This document shows, piece by piece, positions 34,666 to 45,151 of a DNA stretch of 64,000 bases. Within the stretch, counting starts at the first letter, position 1, and each line of letters starts with the position of its first letter. This DNA comes from Aminobacter aminovorans (GTDB lineage: Bacteria > Pseudomonadota > Alphaproteobacteria > Rhizobiales > Rhizobiaceae): NCBI RefSeq assembly GCF_900445235.1, contig NZ_UFSM01000001.1, positions 4,665,501 through 4,729,500 of the forward strand. Reading direction: 5' to 3'. Below the pieces are notes generated by a model. It worked only from the letters and a program-made list of their open reading frames with translations. It was not told the DNA's origin and searched no databases. The position numbers were made by a program, and so were the translations under genes.

Positions 34666-36135
34666 ATGACCAGCCAGATCATCCCCGTCGATCCTTTCGA
34701 CTTCATCATTTTCGGGGGCACCGGCGACCTGTCGGAACGCAAGCTCTTGCCGGCGCTCTATCATCGCCAGCGCGACCACCAGTTTTCCGAGCCGACCCGC
34801 ATCATCGGCGCGTCGCGCACCAAGATGGACGACAAGGAATTCCGCGCCTTCGCCAGGAAGGCGATTTCGGATCATGTGAAGCCTGAATACATCGAGGAAA
34901 AGGAACTCGCGACCTTCCTCGACAGGCTGAGCTACGTCACCATCGACGCCAAATCGGGCGACGGTTTTGCCGAACTCAAGAAGTCGCTTGCCGACAGTAA
35001 GCGCATCCGCGTCTTCTATCTCGCGGTAGCGCCCAGCCTGTTCGGCGACATCTCCGACCACCTCAAGGCGAACAAGCTGGTCACCCCGGATTCGCGCATC
35101 GTCGTGGAAAAACCGATCGGCCGCGACCTCGAGTCGGCCAAGGCGCTGAACGACATCATCGGCGACGACTTCGGCGAGCACCAGATTTTCCGCATCGACC
35201 ACTATCTCGGCAAGGAGACGGTGCAGAACCTGATGGCGCTGCGCTTCGCCAACGCGCTCTACGAGCCGCTGTGGAACTCCGCGCACATAGACCACGTGCA
35301 GATCACTGTGGCCGAGACAGTCGGCCTGGAAGATCGCGTCACCTATTACGACAAGGCGGGCGCGCTGCGCGACATGGTGCAGAATCACATGCTGCAGCTG
35401 CTCTGCCTGGTTGCCATGGAGGCCCCGGCCTCTATGGAGGCCAATGCGGTGCGTGACGAAAAGCTCAAGGTTCTCAATGCGCTGAAGCGTGTCAACGGCA
35501 ACGAGGCGCCCAAGCAGACTGTGCGCGGCCAGTATCGCGCCGGCGCATCGGCCGGTGGTCCGGTCAAAGGCTACGTCGAGGAACTCGGCGCCGAGAGCAA
35601 CACCGAGACCTTCGTCGCCATCAAGGCCGAGATCGCCAACTGGCGTTGGGCCGGCGTGCCGTTCTATCTGCGCACCGGCAAGCGGCTGGCCTCGCGTGTC
35701 TCCGAGATCGTCATCGAATTCAAGCCGATCCCGCACTCGATCTTCGGCGAGAGCGCCGGACCGATCTTCAACAACCAGCTGGTCATCCGCCTGCAGCCTG
35801 ACGAGGGCGTCAAGCAGTTCATCATGATCAAGGATCCGGGTCCCGGCGGCATGCGCCTGCGCCAGATCCCGCTCGACATGAGCTTCGCCCAGTCCTTCGA
35901 CGGACGCGCCCCGGATGCCTATGAGCGGCTGATCATGGATGTCGTACGTGGCAACCAGACGCTGTTTATGCGCCGCGACGAGGTCGAGGCGGCATGGAAG
36001 TGGATCGATCCGATCCAGCATGCCTGGGAAGGCAGCCGCCAGGAAGCCCAGGGTTATACCGCCGGCACCTGGGGTCCGTCCGCGTCGATCGCGCTGATCG
36101 AGCGCGACGGCCGTACCTGGCACGAGAGCAATTGA
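34666..36135 (+). CDS. zwf: Glucose-6-phosphate 1-dehydrogenase
   Basis: A 489-residue enzyme oxidising glucose 6-phosphate to 6-phosphogluconolactone with NADP+. The cofactor motif is IIFGGTGDLSERKLLPALYH, and the substrate/active site is RIDHYLGKETVQNLMALRF (Arg176-Lys183 and on). Another signature is VPFYLRTGKRLASRVSEIVI. First gene of zwf-pgl-edd, entry to the Entner-Doudoroff pathway. The upstream gap 34432-34665 has no gene; it contains the palindrome AATCGATT (34608-34615) near TATATC, a possible LacI-type operator. Confidence 0.98.
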   Translation: MTSQIIPVDPFDFIIFGGTGDLSERKLLPALYHRQRDHQFSEPTRIIGASRTKMDDKEFRAFARKAISDHVKPEYIEEKELATFLDRLSYVTIDAKSGDGFAELKKSLADSKRIRVFYLAVAPSLFGDISDHLKANKLVTPDSRIVVEKPIGRDLESAKALNDIIGDDFGEHQIFRIDHYLGKETVQNLMALRFANALYEPLWNSAHIDHVQITVAETVGLEDRVTYYDKAGALRDMVQNHMLQLLCLVAMEAPASMEANAVRDEKLKVLNALKRVNGNEAPKQTVRGQYRAGASAGGPVKGYVEELGAESNTETFVAIKAEIANWRWAGVPFYLRTGKRLASRVSEIVIEFKPIPHSIFGESAGPIFNNQLVIRLQPDEGVKQFIMIKDPGPGGMRLRQIPLDMSFAQSFDGRAPDAYERLIMDVVRGNQTLFMRRDEVEAAWKWIDPIQHAWEGSRQEAQGYTAGTWGPSASIALIERDGRTWHESN

Positions 36136-36140
36136 GCGCC

Positions 36141-36836
36141 ATGGCAGCACCTCGCTGGAACGCATTCGAGACGCGGGACGAACTGGCGTCAGCCCTCGCC
36201 GCCAGGGTGGCTGATACGCTGAAAGCGGCGATCGCCCGCCGCGGCGTGGCTTTCCTCGCCGTCTCAGGCGGCACCACGCCTGGCCGCTTCTTCGCCGCTC
36301 TGTCGAAGGAAGCGCTCGACTGGAGCAAGGTCACGGTGACGCTTGTCGACGAGCGTTTCGTGCCGGAGAGTTCGCCACGCTCGAACGCCGCACTGGCCAA
36401 GGCCAACCTGTTGCAGAACGCGGCATCCGCCGCCCGTTTCGCGCCGCTGTTTCATGAGGCAGCGACGGTCGAGAAGGGCGCCGATCTCGCGGACTCCGCG
36501 CTGAGGGCCCTGCCCTGGCCGCTGGACGTGTCAATTCTCGGCATGGGTGGCGACGGCCACACGGCCTCGTTCTTTCCCGACGCAGCCGGGCTGGACGCGC
36601 TGCTCGACCCGGCTTCGTCCCGGCTGGCGATGCCGGTTCATGCCGACAGTGCCGGCGAACCGCGGCTGACATTGACGCTGCCTGCATTGGTAAGCGCCGC
36701 GCTGGTCGTCGTCCATATCGAAGGTGCTGAGAAGCGCCGCGTCATCGAGGCGGCACTGGCTTCCGACAAGGCCTTGCCGATCCGCACCGTGATCGACCGA
36801 GCGCCGCGCGCCACCGAGATCTACTGGGCACCCTGA
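36141..36836 (+). CDS. pgl: 6-phosphogluconolactonase
   Basis: A 231-residue enzyme of the NagB/DevB fold, hydrolysing 6-phosphogluconolactone. Signatures are [36 protein letters not shown] and [18 protein letters not shown] (catalytic region). It starts 6 bases after the zwf stop, hence translational coupling. The end [12 protein letters not shown] is typical. Confidence 0.96.
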   Translation: MAAPRWNAFETRDELASALAARVADTLKAAIARRGVAFLAVSGGTTPGRFFAALSKEALDWSKVTVTLVDERFVPESSPRSNAALAKANLLQNAASAARFAPLFHEAATVEKGADLADSALRALPWPLDVSILGMGGDGHTASFFPDAAGLDALLDPASSRLAMPVHADSAGEPRLTLTLPALVSAALVVVHIEGAEKRRVIEAALASDKALPIRTVIDRAPRATEIYWAP

Positions 36837-36985
36837 TCGGCGCCCGGCCGCGCCGAGCTCCTCCAGGGGCCGCGGCGCCGCGAATGCCGAAATCGAGCAT
36901 GGTCCGGCGCAATAGCGCCGTCTGCCGGTCCATGCCAGCCCGAAGCTCCTCCCGGTTCGGGCACCGCGTTGAAAGGACTGAGGCC

Positions 36986-38809
<1,824 letters not shown>

Positions 38810-38850
38810 TCCGCTTGAAGCTGAGGCTCTACCCCGGGTCGAGCCTCTCG

Positions 38851-39201
38851 CTACTTCACCGCCTCGCATGACAGCGTCGCCGGCGCGTCCTCGCCCTTGG
38901 TCAGGTCGTAGAGATCGGCGTTGTCGCCCTTGGTCCACCAAATAAACTGCTGACCGGCATATCTGGCGCCGCTGGCGCTAAGAACGGTAACGGCCACGAC
39001 CGTCTGATCGCCGAGCGTGAGCACAACAAGCGAATTGTCGCCGGCGTTGACGTATTCGGCCTTCACCGTCTGGTCGCCGCATTTGTAATCGACCGCGTTG
39101 TGCTCGACCTTTGCATCGCCCGGCAGTTCCAGCGTCACGGTCGAAGCCATTGCCGCTCTGGTCGCGGCAGCAAGGATGATCGCGGTGAGGCTCAAGCGCA
39201 T
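38851..39201 (-). CDS. MliC/PliC-type lysozyme inhibitor-like periplasmic protein
   Basis: A 116-residue exported protein with a signal peptide (MRLSLTAIILAAATRAAMAS). The mature part has the MliC pattern: VDYKCGDQTVKAEYVNAGDN, VTVLSASGARYAGQQFIWW and TLSCEAVK at the end; the two Cys may form a disulphide. The family blocks c-type lysozymes, protecting peptidoglycan. No lipobox is seen, so it is soluble (PliC-like). The ATG at 39201 follows AGGAG. It lies downstream of the ABC-F gene on the same strand. Confidence 0.8.
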   Translation of the reverse strand: MRLSLTAIILAAATRAAMASTVTLELPGDAKVEHNAVDYKCGDQTVKAEYVNAGDNSLVVLTLGDQTVVAVTVLSASGARYAGQQFIWWTKGDNADLYDLTKGEDAPATLSCEAVK

Positions 39202-39247
39202 GATGGACTCCTGAATCGCTCGTCTTGTGAACGATAGCATGGCGGAC

Positions 39248-39283
39248 AGACCTGCCGAAGCCGAGGCCTCGGCAGGTCTTTTT
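39248..39283 (+). terminator. Intrinsic terminator without an obvious plus-strand gene
   Basis: AGACCTGCCGA (39248-39258) and TCGGCAGGTCT (39269-39279) form a perfect 11-bp stem with a 10-base loop, then a T-run on the plus strand. On the minus strand, the direction of both neighbours, the hairpin has only an A-run before it. It may end a plus-strand RNA or serve edd read-through. Confidence 0.6.
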
Positions 39284-39342
39284 GCGCATCAGAGGCTAGA
39301 GCCTTCCGCTTTTCTTCGAATTGCGGAACCTCTCCATCTTTT

Positions 39343-39394
39343 GTTTTTGCGCAATTCCGGACGGAAAACTGCTGTACACTTTTCCTGGAATTGC
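39343..39394. repeat. Palindromic intergenic repeat
   Basis: GCAATTCC (39351-39358) pairs with GGAATTGC (39387-39394), and inside it GGAAAA with TTTTCC. A T-rich flank precedes it. I recognise this layout as a common short intergenic palindrome in Mesorhizobium-like genomes. Its right arm ends one base before the ABC-F stop codon complement. Confidence 0.6.
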
Positions 39395-39395
39395 T

Positions 39396-40925
39396 CTAAG
39401 CGCCGTTCTGCGCCACATCGGCAAAGAAGCCTTCCGGGCTCTCCACTTCGACCAGCCGCTTCTTTTCGATCAGCCAGAAGCGGTTGCCAACGGCGCGGAC
39501 GAAGCTGCGGTCGTGCGAGACGAGCAGGCAGCTCGCCTCGTGCTTCAGCAGTTCGTCCTCCAGGGCCTCCTGCCCGTCAATGTCGAGGTGGTTGGTCGGC
39601 TCGTCGAGCAGGTAGAAGTTCGGGTTGGTCAGCCGCAGAACCAGCATTCCCAGCCGCGCCTTCTGGCCGCCGGACAAGCGGCCGATCGGATTGGCCTGCA
39701 TCTCGACGGTCAGGCCGGCGCCGGCGAGCAAGGTGCGGGCCCGCTGCTCGCCAAGCTCGAATCTGCGCGTCAGCATCGACAGCGGCGCATCGCTGTCCCT
39801 GAGATCGGACAGCCCCTGGTCGCCATAGCCCAGCACCAGCGAGGGCGTGGCCTTGACCACGTCCCTGGCATTTTCCGGCGCGCCGATGGCTTGCCTGACC
39901 ATGTTGACCAGCCGCGTCTTGCCGGTGCCGTTGCGGCCCAGCAGGACGACGCGATCGCCCTGGCGAAGCCATAGCTTGCCGGTACGAAACAGCAGCGTTC
40001 CATCAGGCGTGGTGACCGGCGCATCGTCGAAGGTGACCAGCACCTTGGCGTGCGTGCCACGGTTGGCGAGCCTGATGGCGCCGGCCGAACGCTCCAGATG
40101 GGCCGGCCTCGCCGCATCCTCCAGCCGCTCGGCCCTCTCCTTCAACTGCTTGGTCTTCACCACCAGCAGGTCACTGCCCGAGTTGATGCCGATGTTGTTG
40201 AGCTTGGCCGCCTGGCGGCGCAATTGCTGCGCGGTCTTCATGTCCTTTTCGAAGCGGCGCGCTTCCGATGCATCGATCTCGTCAAGCGCTTCCCGCGCCC
40301 TGGAATAGGGCAGCGAGAAGACCTGCGAGTTATCAGGCCTGAGGAAAAGCGTCCGGTTGGTTACCGCATCGAGGAAAGCGCGATCATGGCTGCAGATCAC
40401 CACCGGCACGTCGCGCGGCAGCGCATTCAGCCAGTTCTCAAGCTGGGCGATGCGTACGAGATCGAGATGGTTGGTCGGCTCGTCGAGCAGCAGCATGTCC
40501 GGCTCGGTCACCCAGACACGGGCGAGCATTGCCAGCCGCTGCCAGCCACCGCTCAGTTTCGACAGTGGCCGCTGCCGCATCTCCTCAGGCACATCGAGAT
40601 CGTCGAGCACGATGTCGACGCGCCAGCTCTCGCTTTCTGCCTGGTCAGCGGGAAGTGCTCTGAGGACGGCGTCATGGAATGCCATGTCGATCAGGCTTGC
40701 CGGCACGTCTTGCTCGACATGGCCGACCCGCAGGCCGCGTGCCCGGGTGATGTCGCCTGACGTCGGCTCGAAAGCGCCTGTAATCGAGCGCAGCAAGGTG
40801 GACTTGCCGCGGCCATTGGCGGCGACGATGCCGAGGCGGTCGCCCGGCTCGATGGAAAGGTTGAGATTGGAGAAGAGCGGAGCACCGAGCGTTACGCCGA
40901 GCGACCTCAGATTGATCAAAGCCAT
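39396..40925 (-). CDS. ABC-F family ribosome-associated ATPase
   Basis: A 509-residue protein of two fused ABC domains without membrane segments. Domain 1 has IVAANGRGKSTLLRS, LSGGWQRLAMLARV and MLLLDEPTNHLDL. Domain 2 has LLGRNGTGKTRLVNM, LSGGQKARLGMLVLRL and YLLDEPTNHLDIDGQE. A charged linker (about 210-270, RRFEKDMKTAQQLRRQAAKL) is the ribosome-contacting part. ABC-F proteins rescue ribosomes stalled by antibiotics or by awkward peptides. The ATG at 40925 has only a weak ribosome site and is preceded by a structured leader with its own small ORF, which suggests drug-induced expression. Confidence 0.92.
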   Translation of the reverse strand: MALINLRSLGVTLGAPLFSNLNLSIEPGDRLGIVAANGRGKSTLLRSITGAFEPTSGDITRARGLRVGHVEQDVPASLIDMAFHDAVLRALPADQAESESWRVDIVLDDLDVPEEMRQRPLSKLSGGWQRLAMLARVWVTEPDMLLLDEPTNHLDLVRIAQLENWLNALPRDVPVVICSHDRAFLDAVTNRTLFLRPDNSQVFSLPYSRAREALDEIDASEARRFEKDMKTAQQLRRQAAKLNNIGINSGSDLLVVKTKQLKERAERLEDAARPAHLERSAGAIRLANRGTHAKVLVTFDDAPVTTPDGTLLFRTGKLWLRQGDRVVLLGRNGTGKTRLVNMVRQAIGAPENARDVVKATPSLVLGYGDQGLSDLRDSDAPLSMLTRRFELGEQRARTLLAGAGLTVEMQANPIGRLSGGQKARLGMLVLRLTNPNFYLLDEPTNHLDIDGQEALEDELLKHEASCLLVSHDRSFVRAVGNRFWLIEKKRLVEVESPEGFFADVAQNGA

Positions 40926-40943
40926 ATCAGTTCTCTGGTCTGG

Positions 40944-41041
40944 CCGGACCTTGGCCCGCATCCGATCTTGCGGGATGCATTTGGGGCACCGGGTCCGGTG
41001 TTTATCCAGATGCGGCAGAGCATGAAGCTCGACGCCGCATC
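40944..41041 (-). promoter_or_regulatory. Structured 5' leader of the ABC-F gene (three hairpins)
   Basis: Between the leader ORF and the ABC-F ATG are nested stems: CCGGACC (40944-40950) with GGTCCGG (40992-40998); inside it CCCGCA (40955-40960) with TGCGGG (40969-40974); and upstream GATGCGGC (41009-41016) with GCCGCATC (41034-41041). The innermost pair sits about 20-50 bases before the start codon, so it could hide the ribosome site. The 455-base gap 40926-41380 is otherwise explained by the leader ORF, its promoter and the tandem repeats. Confidence 0.55.
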
Positions 41042-41151
41042 ACCACGAAGGGCAGACCGGGAGAGAGATACGCAACATTGGATACCACATCGTACAGTCC
41101 AAAAATCAAAACTGATCGTTGGGGTCGATGCGGTTGGCGCGTCGTCCGGGG

Positions 41152-41223
41152 TCAGCCCTGCAAACGCATCTGCAGGGCGTGGACAGGGCCGCGCTGACGG
41201 TGGTGACGAAAAAACGTGTACAC
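41152..41223 (-). CDS. Putative 23-residue leader peptide of the ABC-F gene
   Basis: A GTG-started ORF of 23 codons plus TGA. AGGAGGG lies only a few bases upstream, a far better ribosome site than that of the ABC-F gene itself. The peptide starts (M)YTFFRHHRQRG and ends ALQMRLQG. It contains Arg-Gln-Arg, a +X+ motif of the kind at which macrolide-bound ribosomes stall in Erm leaders. Its last codons form a perfect hairpin, 41155-41162 with 41171-41178. Stalling on the peptide would expose different downstream structures. Function is inferred from layout. Confidence 0.6.
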   Translation of the reverse strand: MYTFFRHHRQRGPVHALQMRLQG

Positions 41224-41256
41224 GCAGCCCTCCTTTGTTGTTCGAGTTGCGCGCTC

Positions 41257-41285
41257 TAGATAGCCGCGACCTCGTTCCGTTGCAA
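41257..41285 (-). promoter_or_regulatory. Promoter of the ABC-F leader
   Basis: Read on the minus strand, TTGCAA (41285-41280), a 17-base spacer and TATCTA (41262-41257) form a good sigma-70 promoter. The start of transcription would be near 41250, about 27 bases before the leader GTG. Confidence 0.6.
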
Positions 41286-41409
41286 GCCTACTGCATCGTC
41301 AGTTCGCTGCGCTCCAGCCTACTGCATCGTCAGTTCGCTGCGCTCCAGCCTATTGGATCGTCAGTTCGCTGCGCTCCGGCCTATTGGATCGTCAGCTCGC
41401 TGCGCTCGC
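41286..41409. repeat. Four tandem 31-bp repeats copying the 3' end of the VWA gene
   Basis: Units start at 41286, 41317, 41348 and 41379. The last one is the coding end of the von Willebrand gene (codons for ERSELTIQ and its TAG); the other three repeat this sequence, stop codon included, beyond the gene. Units differ at a few positions (GCATC/GGATC, CTCCA/CTCCG). There are no spacers, so it is not a CRISPR. It looks like slippage duplication. Confidence 0.85.
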
Positions 41410-43036
41410 CGGCCTTGACGGTTGCCGAGCCTTCTTTCTTGCCTGCGTCGCCGCGATCGACCTCGACGACATAGTCACCTGCCGGCAAGGTCGTCTGGTG
41501 CTTCTGGTCATAGGCGTAGCCGAAGCCCTGGCGATTGCCCTGGATGTCCTTCTTGGCCGCGAAGACGCGGATTTCCTTGGCGCCGGGCGCATCGATCGCT
41601 AGCACGCCGGCACCGAGCACGGCGGTCACCTCACCACTCTCACCGACCCGGACATTGAAAGGCTGCTCGGCCTCGGCCTGGTCCATGCGCGCCACCAGGA
41701 CATAGTCGCCGGCAGGCAGATCGAACTTGTTGCCCGGCCCATAGCCATAGGTGACCTGATCGCGCGTGCCGTCGATCTTCTTCCTGGCCTTGTAGACCCG
41801 GACGTCGAGCCCCCCGGCATCGACCTTGTCGCCGCCCTCGGCGTAGAGCGCATTGGCCACGACATGGCCGACGCCGACTATGATGTCCTTTTCGACGGTC
41901 TGGCCGGCGGCGAGCTGGATCGTCTCATTGGCCTCACCCTGGCCGATGGTGACCTTCAGCTTGGTTTCGCCGGCGGGCAGCACCACCTTGGTCTGGCCGT
42001 AATAGGTCGCCGGGTGGTCGCCGCCGGGGAAGTCGAGCACGACGGCGGCACCATCGACGATGTCGGCGCCTTCGCTCGGGCGCGGCCGGACAACAAGCGT
42101 ACCGGCATTGAGAACGAAAAGCGGCTTGTAGGCCTGGCCTGCCTCCACCTTCAGCGGCTGCTCGACGGCTGCTTCTCCGAGCGTCGCGCGGATGACATAG
42201 GCGCCGGCTTCAAGCGATCCCTTGTAATTGTTGTATTCGGTGGTCAGGCGTTCGCCCTTGGAGCCGTCGGCATTGGCCTTGTAGATCTCCCAGGCATTGC
42301 CGGCGTCCTTCAGCGGCGCTCCGCCCTCGGCCAGCGTCAGCTCAGGAATGAAGTTGAACTCCGGCTTGGCCGGCTCCGGCGCAGGCGCCGGTTCCGGGGC
42401 CGGTGTGGGTGCCGGCGCGGCAACCGTCTGCACCAGTGCGTCTTCCAGCCCCTTGGCGTCGGTCGCCTGAATGTACTTGCCGCCGGTGTTTTCGGCGAGG
42501 CAAGCGACCTGCCTGCCCTCCTCCGCCGTCAGGCCGAAGCCGACGACATGGGCGGTGAAATCGACACCCGACTTCTCGAGCTCCTTGCCCAGCGCGCAAG
42601 GATCGGCGTTGCAGGTCTCCAGCCCGTCGGTGATGAGAATGACGGTTGCCTTTTCCTCGGTATGTTTCAGGTCCTCGGCCGCCTGCTTGACGGCGGCTGA
42701 CAACGGCGTCTTGCCGAGGAATTTCATGCTGTCGGCAGCGGCGGTGATGGCCGATGCCGAGCCCGACGCCGGCGGCACGATCAATTCGATGTCGGAGCAG
42801 CTGCCCTTTTCGCGGTGGCCATAGGCCATCAGCCCAAGTTCGGTGTCGGCGGGAATTGTGGTCAGCACCGAACGCAGTGCCTCGCGGGCGATTTCCAGCT
42901 TGGGCTTGCCGTCGATCTGGCCCCACATCGAGCCGGAGGCATCGAGCACGATGATGGTTCGGTCGGCGGCGTCAGCGGTTGCCAATCCCGACAGCATGAA
43001 GACGGACGCCAGGATGCCTCGTGTAAACGCCTTCAT
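41381..43036 (-). CDS. Exported von Willebrand factor A protein with C-terminal beta repeats
   Basis: A 551-residue periplasmic or surface protein. Signal peptide (MKAFTRGILASVFMLSGLAT, cleavage near ADA-AD). The VWA domain (about 26-200) has the metal site IIVLDASGSMWGQIDG and ITDGLETCNADPCALG. A Pro/Ala hinge (about 205-230) follows. The remaining 320 residues hold four related beta modules, marked by LEAGAYVIRATLG, LPAGETKLKVTIG, LPAGDYVLVARMD and LPAGDYVVEVDRG. The ATG at 43036 follows GAGGG. Role unknown, perhaps envelope adhesion or assembly. Its 3' end is tandemly duplicated downstream. Confidence 0.85.
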   Translation of the reverse strand: MKAFTRGILASVFMLSGLATADAADRTIIVLDASGSMWGQIDGKPKLEIAREALRSVLTTIPADTELGLMAYGHREKGSCSDIELIVPPASGSASAITAAADSMKFLGKTPLSAAVKQAAEDLKHTEEKATVILITDGLETCNADPCALGKELEKSGVDFTAHVVGFGLTAEEGRQVACLAENTGGKYIQATDAKGLEDALVQTVAAPAPTPAPEPAPAPEPAKPEFNFIPELTLAEGGAPLKDAGNAWEIYKANADGSKGERLTTEYNNYKGSLEAGAYVIRATLGEAAVEQPLKVEAGQAYKPLFVLNAGTLVVRPRPSEGADIVDGAAVVLDFPGGDHPATYYGQTKVVLPAGETKLKVTIGQGEANETIQLAAGQTVEKDIIVGVGHVVANALYAEGGDKVDAGGLDVRVYKARKKIDGTRDQVTYGYGPGNKFDLPAGDYVLVARMDQAEAEQPFNVRVGESGEVTAVLGAGVLAIDAPGAKEIRVFAAKKDIQGNRQGFGYAYDQKHQTTLPAGDYVVEVDRGDAGKKEGSATVKAGERSELTIQ

Positions 43037-43109
43037 GCTGCCCTCACCGATTCTGTTTGAATGCAGCGAAGCTAAACAAGGGCCATTGGGCTGACAACCC
43101 TGAGGCCGA

Positions 43110-44072
43110 TCAATAGGTGGTGCGGCGCTCTTCGCTCGGCGGACGGCCGAACTGCAGCCGGTAGCTCTGAGCGAAATAAGAATGCGAGGTGAAGCCGGTG
43201 GCGATCGCAACGTCGAGGATCGGCAAATTGGTCTGGCGCAGCAATTCGCGGGCGCGCTCGAGTCTCAGCCGCATGTAGTAACGGCCCGGCGTCACGTTGA
43301 GATGGCGCAGGAAAAGGCGCTCGACCTGGCGGACCGACAGGCCTGCCGTCTTTGCCAGTTGCACCGCCGACAGCGGTTCGTCGAGATGGTCGGCCATCAA
43401 TTCGACGATACGCTTCAGCTTGTCCGACTTGCCGGTCAGGTCGCGTTCGGGGCCGACCCGCTGGCGATCGCCGGCCGAACGGATGCGCTCGTGCTGGAAC
43501 TGGTTGGCGACCTCATTGGCGAGGTTGGCGCCGAAGTCGCGCTTGATGATCTCGAGCATCAGGTCGATCGAGGTGGTGACGCCGGCACAGGTGTAGCGCT
43601 TGCGGTCGATCTCGAAGACGTTGTTGGTGCACTCGATCTCAGGGAACTTCTCCATGAAGCCGGCACGGTTTTCCCAGTGGATGGTGCAGCGGTAGCCGTC
43701 GAGCTGGCCGGCTTCAGCCAGCAGGTAGGAGCCGACCGAAAGCGCGCCCAAGGCCGCACCGCGCCGGCCCCAGGAGCGAAGCGCGCCGAGCACCTTGCTC
43801 TTGCCGGCAAATTCGGTGGCGACGCCGACACAGACGAACATGATGTCGACCGCCGGCACGTCGGTGACCGAATAGTCGACCTTGAGCGGCAGGCCATTGG
43901 AGGCAATCACCGCCTCGCCGTCGGCCGACACCGTGGTCCAGCCATAGACATCGCGGCCAAGCAGGCGGTTGGCCGACCGACAGGTGTCGATAGCGGCGAC
44001 CAGCGAGAACATTGAGAACTTGTCGACCAGCAGGAAAGCGAACTGGCGACCTTCGGGGTGGGGCTCTGACAT
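43110..44072 (-). CDS. GlxA-type AraC-family transcriptional regulator
   Basis: A 320-residue regulator. The N-terminal DJ-1/PfpI-like domain (about 8-190: FAFLLVDKFSMFSLVAAIDT, GRRGAALGALSVGSYLLAEA, RYTCAGVTTSIDLMLEII) binds a ligand. The C-terminal AraC domain (about 215-315) has two helix-turn-helix motifs: LSAVQLAKTAGLSVRQVERL and ILDVAIATGFTSHSYFAQSY. Relatives control amine, carnitine or glycine betaine use (GbdR/CdhR). The ATG at 44072 is chosen because the fold starts there. Target unknown. Confidence 0.88.
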   Translation of the reverse strand: MSEPHPEGRQFAFLLVDKFSMFSLVAAIDTCRSANRLLGRDVYGWTTVSADGEAVIASNGLPLKVDYSVTDVPAVDIMFVCVGVATEFAGKSKVLGALRSWGRRGAALGALSVGSYLLAEAGQLDGYRCTIHWENRAGFMEKFPEIECTNNVFEIDRKRYTCAGVTTSIDLMLEIIKRDFGANLANEVANQFQHERIRSAGDRQRVGPERDLTGKSDKLKRIVELMADHLDEPLSAVQLAKTAGLSVRQVERLFLRHLNVTPGRYYMRLRLERARELLRQTNLPILDVAIATGFTSHSYFAQSYRLQFGRPPSEERRTTY

Positions 44073-44143
44073 CGCGACCAAATCTACAGAACGCACCGAG
44101 TTGAGCAAGGAAGCGGCGCCGGTTTCAACAACGCCGCGATCAT

Positions 44144-45040
44144 TCAAAAGCCCGGCTGTTCGAGGCCGGCGTGGCGGTAAGCCGACACCAGCGTGTTGGC
44201 CATCAACATGGCGATGGTCATCGGCCCGACGCCGCCGGGAACCGGCGTGATGGCACCGGCGCTCTTTTCGGCCGAGGGGAATTCGACATCGCCGACCAGC
44301 CTGGACTTGCCTTCGCCCTTGTCGGGCGCCGGGATGCGATTGATGCCGACGTCGATGACGGTGGCGCCTGGCTTGACCCAATCGCCCTTCACCATCTCCG
44401 GCCGGCCGACGGCTGCGACCAGAATGTCGGCGGTGCGGCACAGAGCCGGCAGGTCCTTGGTGCGGCTGTGCGCGATGGTTACGGTGGCATTGGCGGCGAG
44501 CAGCAGATTGGCCATCGGCTTGCCGACGATGTTGGAGCGACCGACGACGACGGCATTGAGGCCGGACAGGTCCTTTCCGTGCTTGCGTTCGATCAGCAGC
44601 ATCGAGCCAAACGGCGTGCATGGCACCAGTGCCGTGTCGAGCTCGCCGGTGGCAAGCTTGCCGACATTGATGAAGTGGAAGCCGTCGACATCCTTGTCGG
44701 GCGCGATCGTCTGGATGATCTTGCCGGCGTCGATATGGCCGGGTAGCGGCAGCTGGACGAGAATGCCGTGGATGGCCGGATCGACGTTGAGCGTTTCCAC
44801 AAGCGCGACAAGATCGGCTTCGGAGGTATCAGCCGCAAGCGTGTGCTGGAGCGAATGGAAGCCGCATTCCTTGGCAGTGCGCGACTTGTTGGCGACATAG
44901 ACCTTGCTTGCCGGATCTTCGCCGACGATGACCACCGCCAGTCCCGGCGTCACGCCATGCTCGGCAAGCCTGGCTGCCGATTTCTTGACGCCTTCGACGA
45001 CCTCGGCTGCGACACTCTTTCCGTCAATGATCTCAGCCAT
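44144..45040 (-). CDS. folD: Bifunctional methylenetetrahydrofolate dehydrogenase/cyclohydrolase
   Basis: A 298-residue cytosolic enzyme interconverting methylene-, methenyl- and formyl-tetrahydrofolate with NADP+. Signatures: [20 protein letters not shown] (catalytic Tyr and Lys), [46 protein letters not shown] and [19 protein letters not shown]. The start [19 protein letters not shown] is standard. It lies upstream of the GlxA-type regulator on the same strand. Confidence 0.97.
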   Translation of the reverse strand: MAEIIDGKSVAAEVVEGVKKSAARLAEHGVTPGLAVVIVGEDPASKVYVANKSRTAKECGFHSLQHTLAADTSEADLVALVETLNVDPAIHGILVQLPLPGHIDAGKIIQTIAPDKDVDGFHFINVGKLATGELDTALVPCTPFGSMLLIERKHGKDLSGLNAVVVGRSNIVGKPMANLLLAANATVTIAHSRTKDLPALCRTADILVAAVGRPEMVKGDWVKPGATVIDVGINRIPAPDKGEGKSRLVGDVEFPSAEKSAGAITPVPGGVGPMTIAMLMANTLVSAYRHAGLEQPGF

Positions 45041-45151
45041 GGCTCACTCCGTCTGCAGCATGCTTCGGCCGGCATTGTCATCAAATTTTCGACCTGCAAC
45101 CTCGCCATTGCGGCGTCCGGTGCCGTAAACTCGAAACCGCCGGGAAGAATT

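Noticed and set aside
34615..36165. 516-codon minus-strand open frame
   Set aside because: Antisense to zwf.
41286..41409. Possible CRISPR array
   Set aside because: The 31-bp units are contiguous with no spacers and are copies of a gene end.
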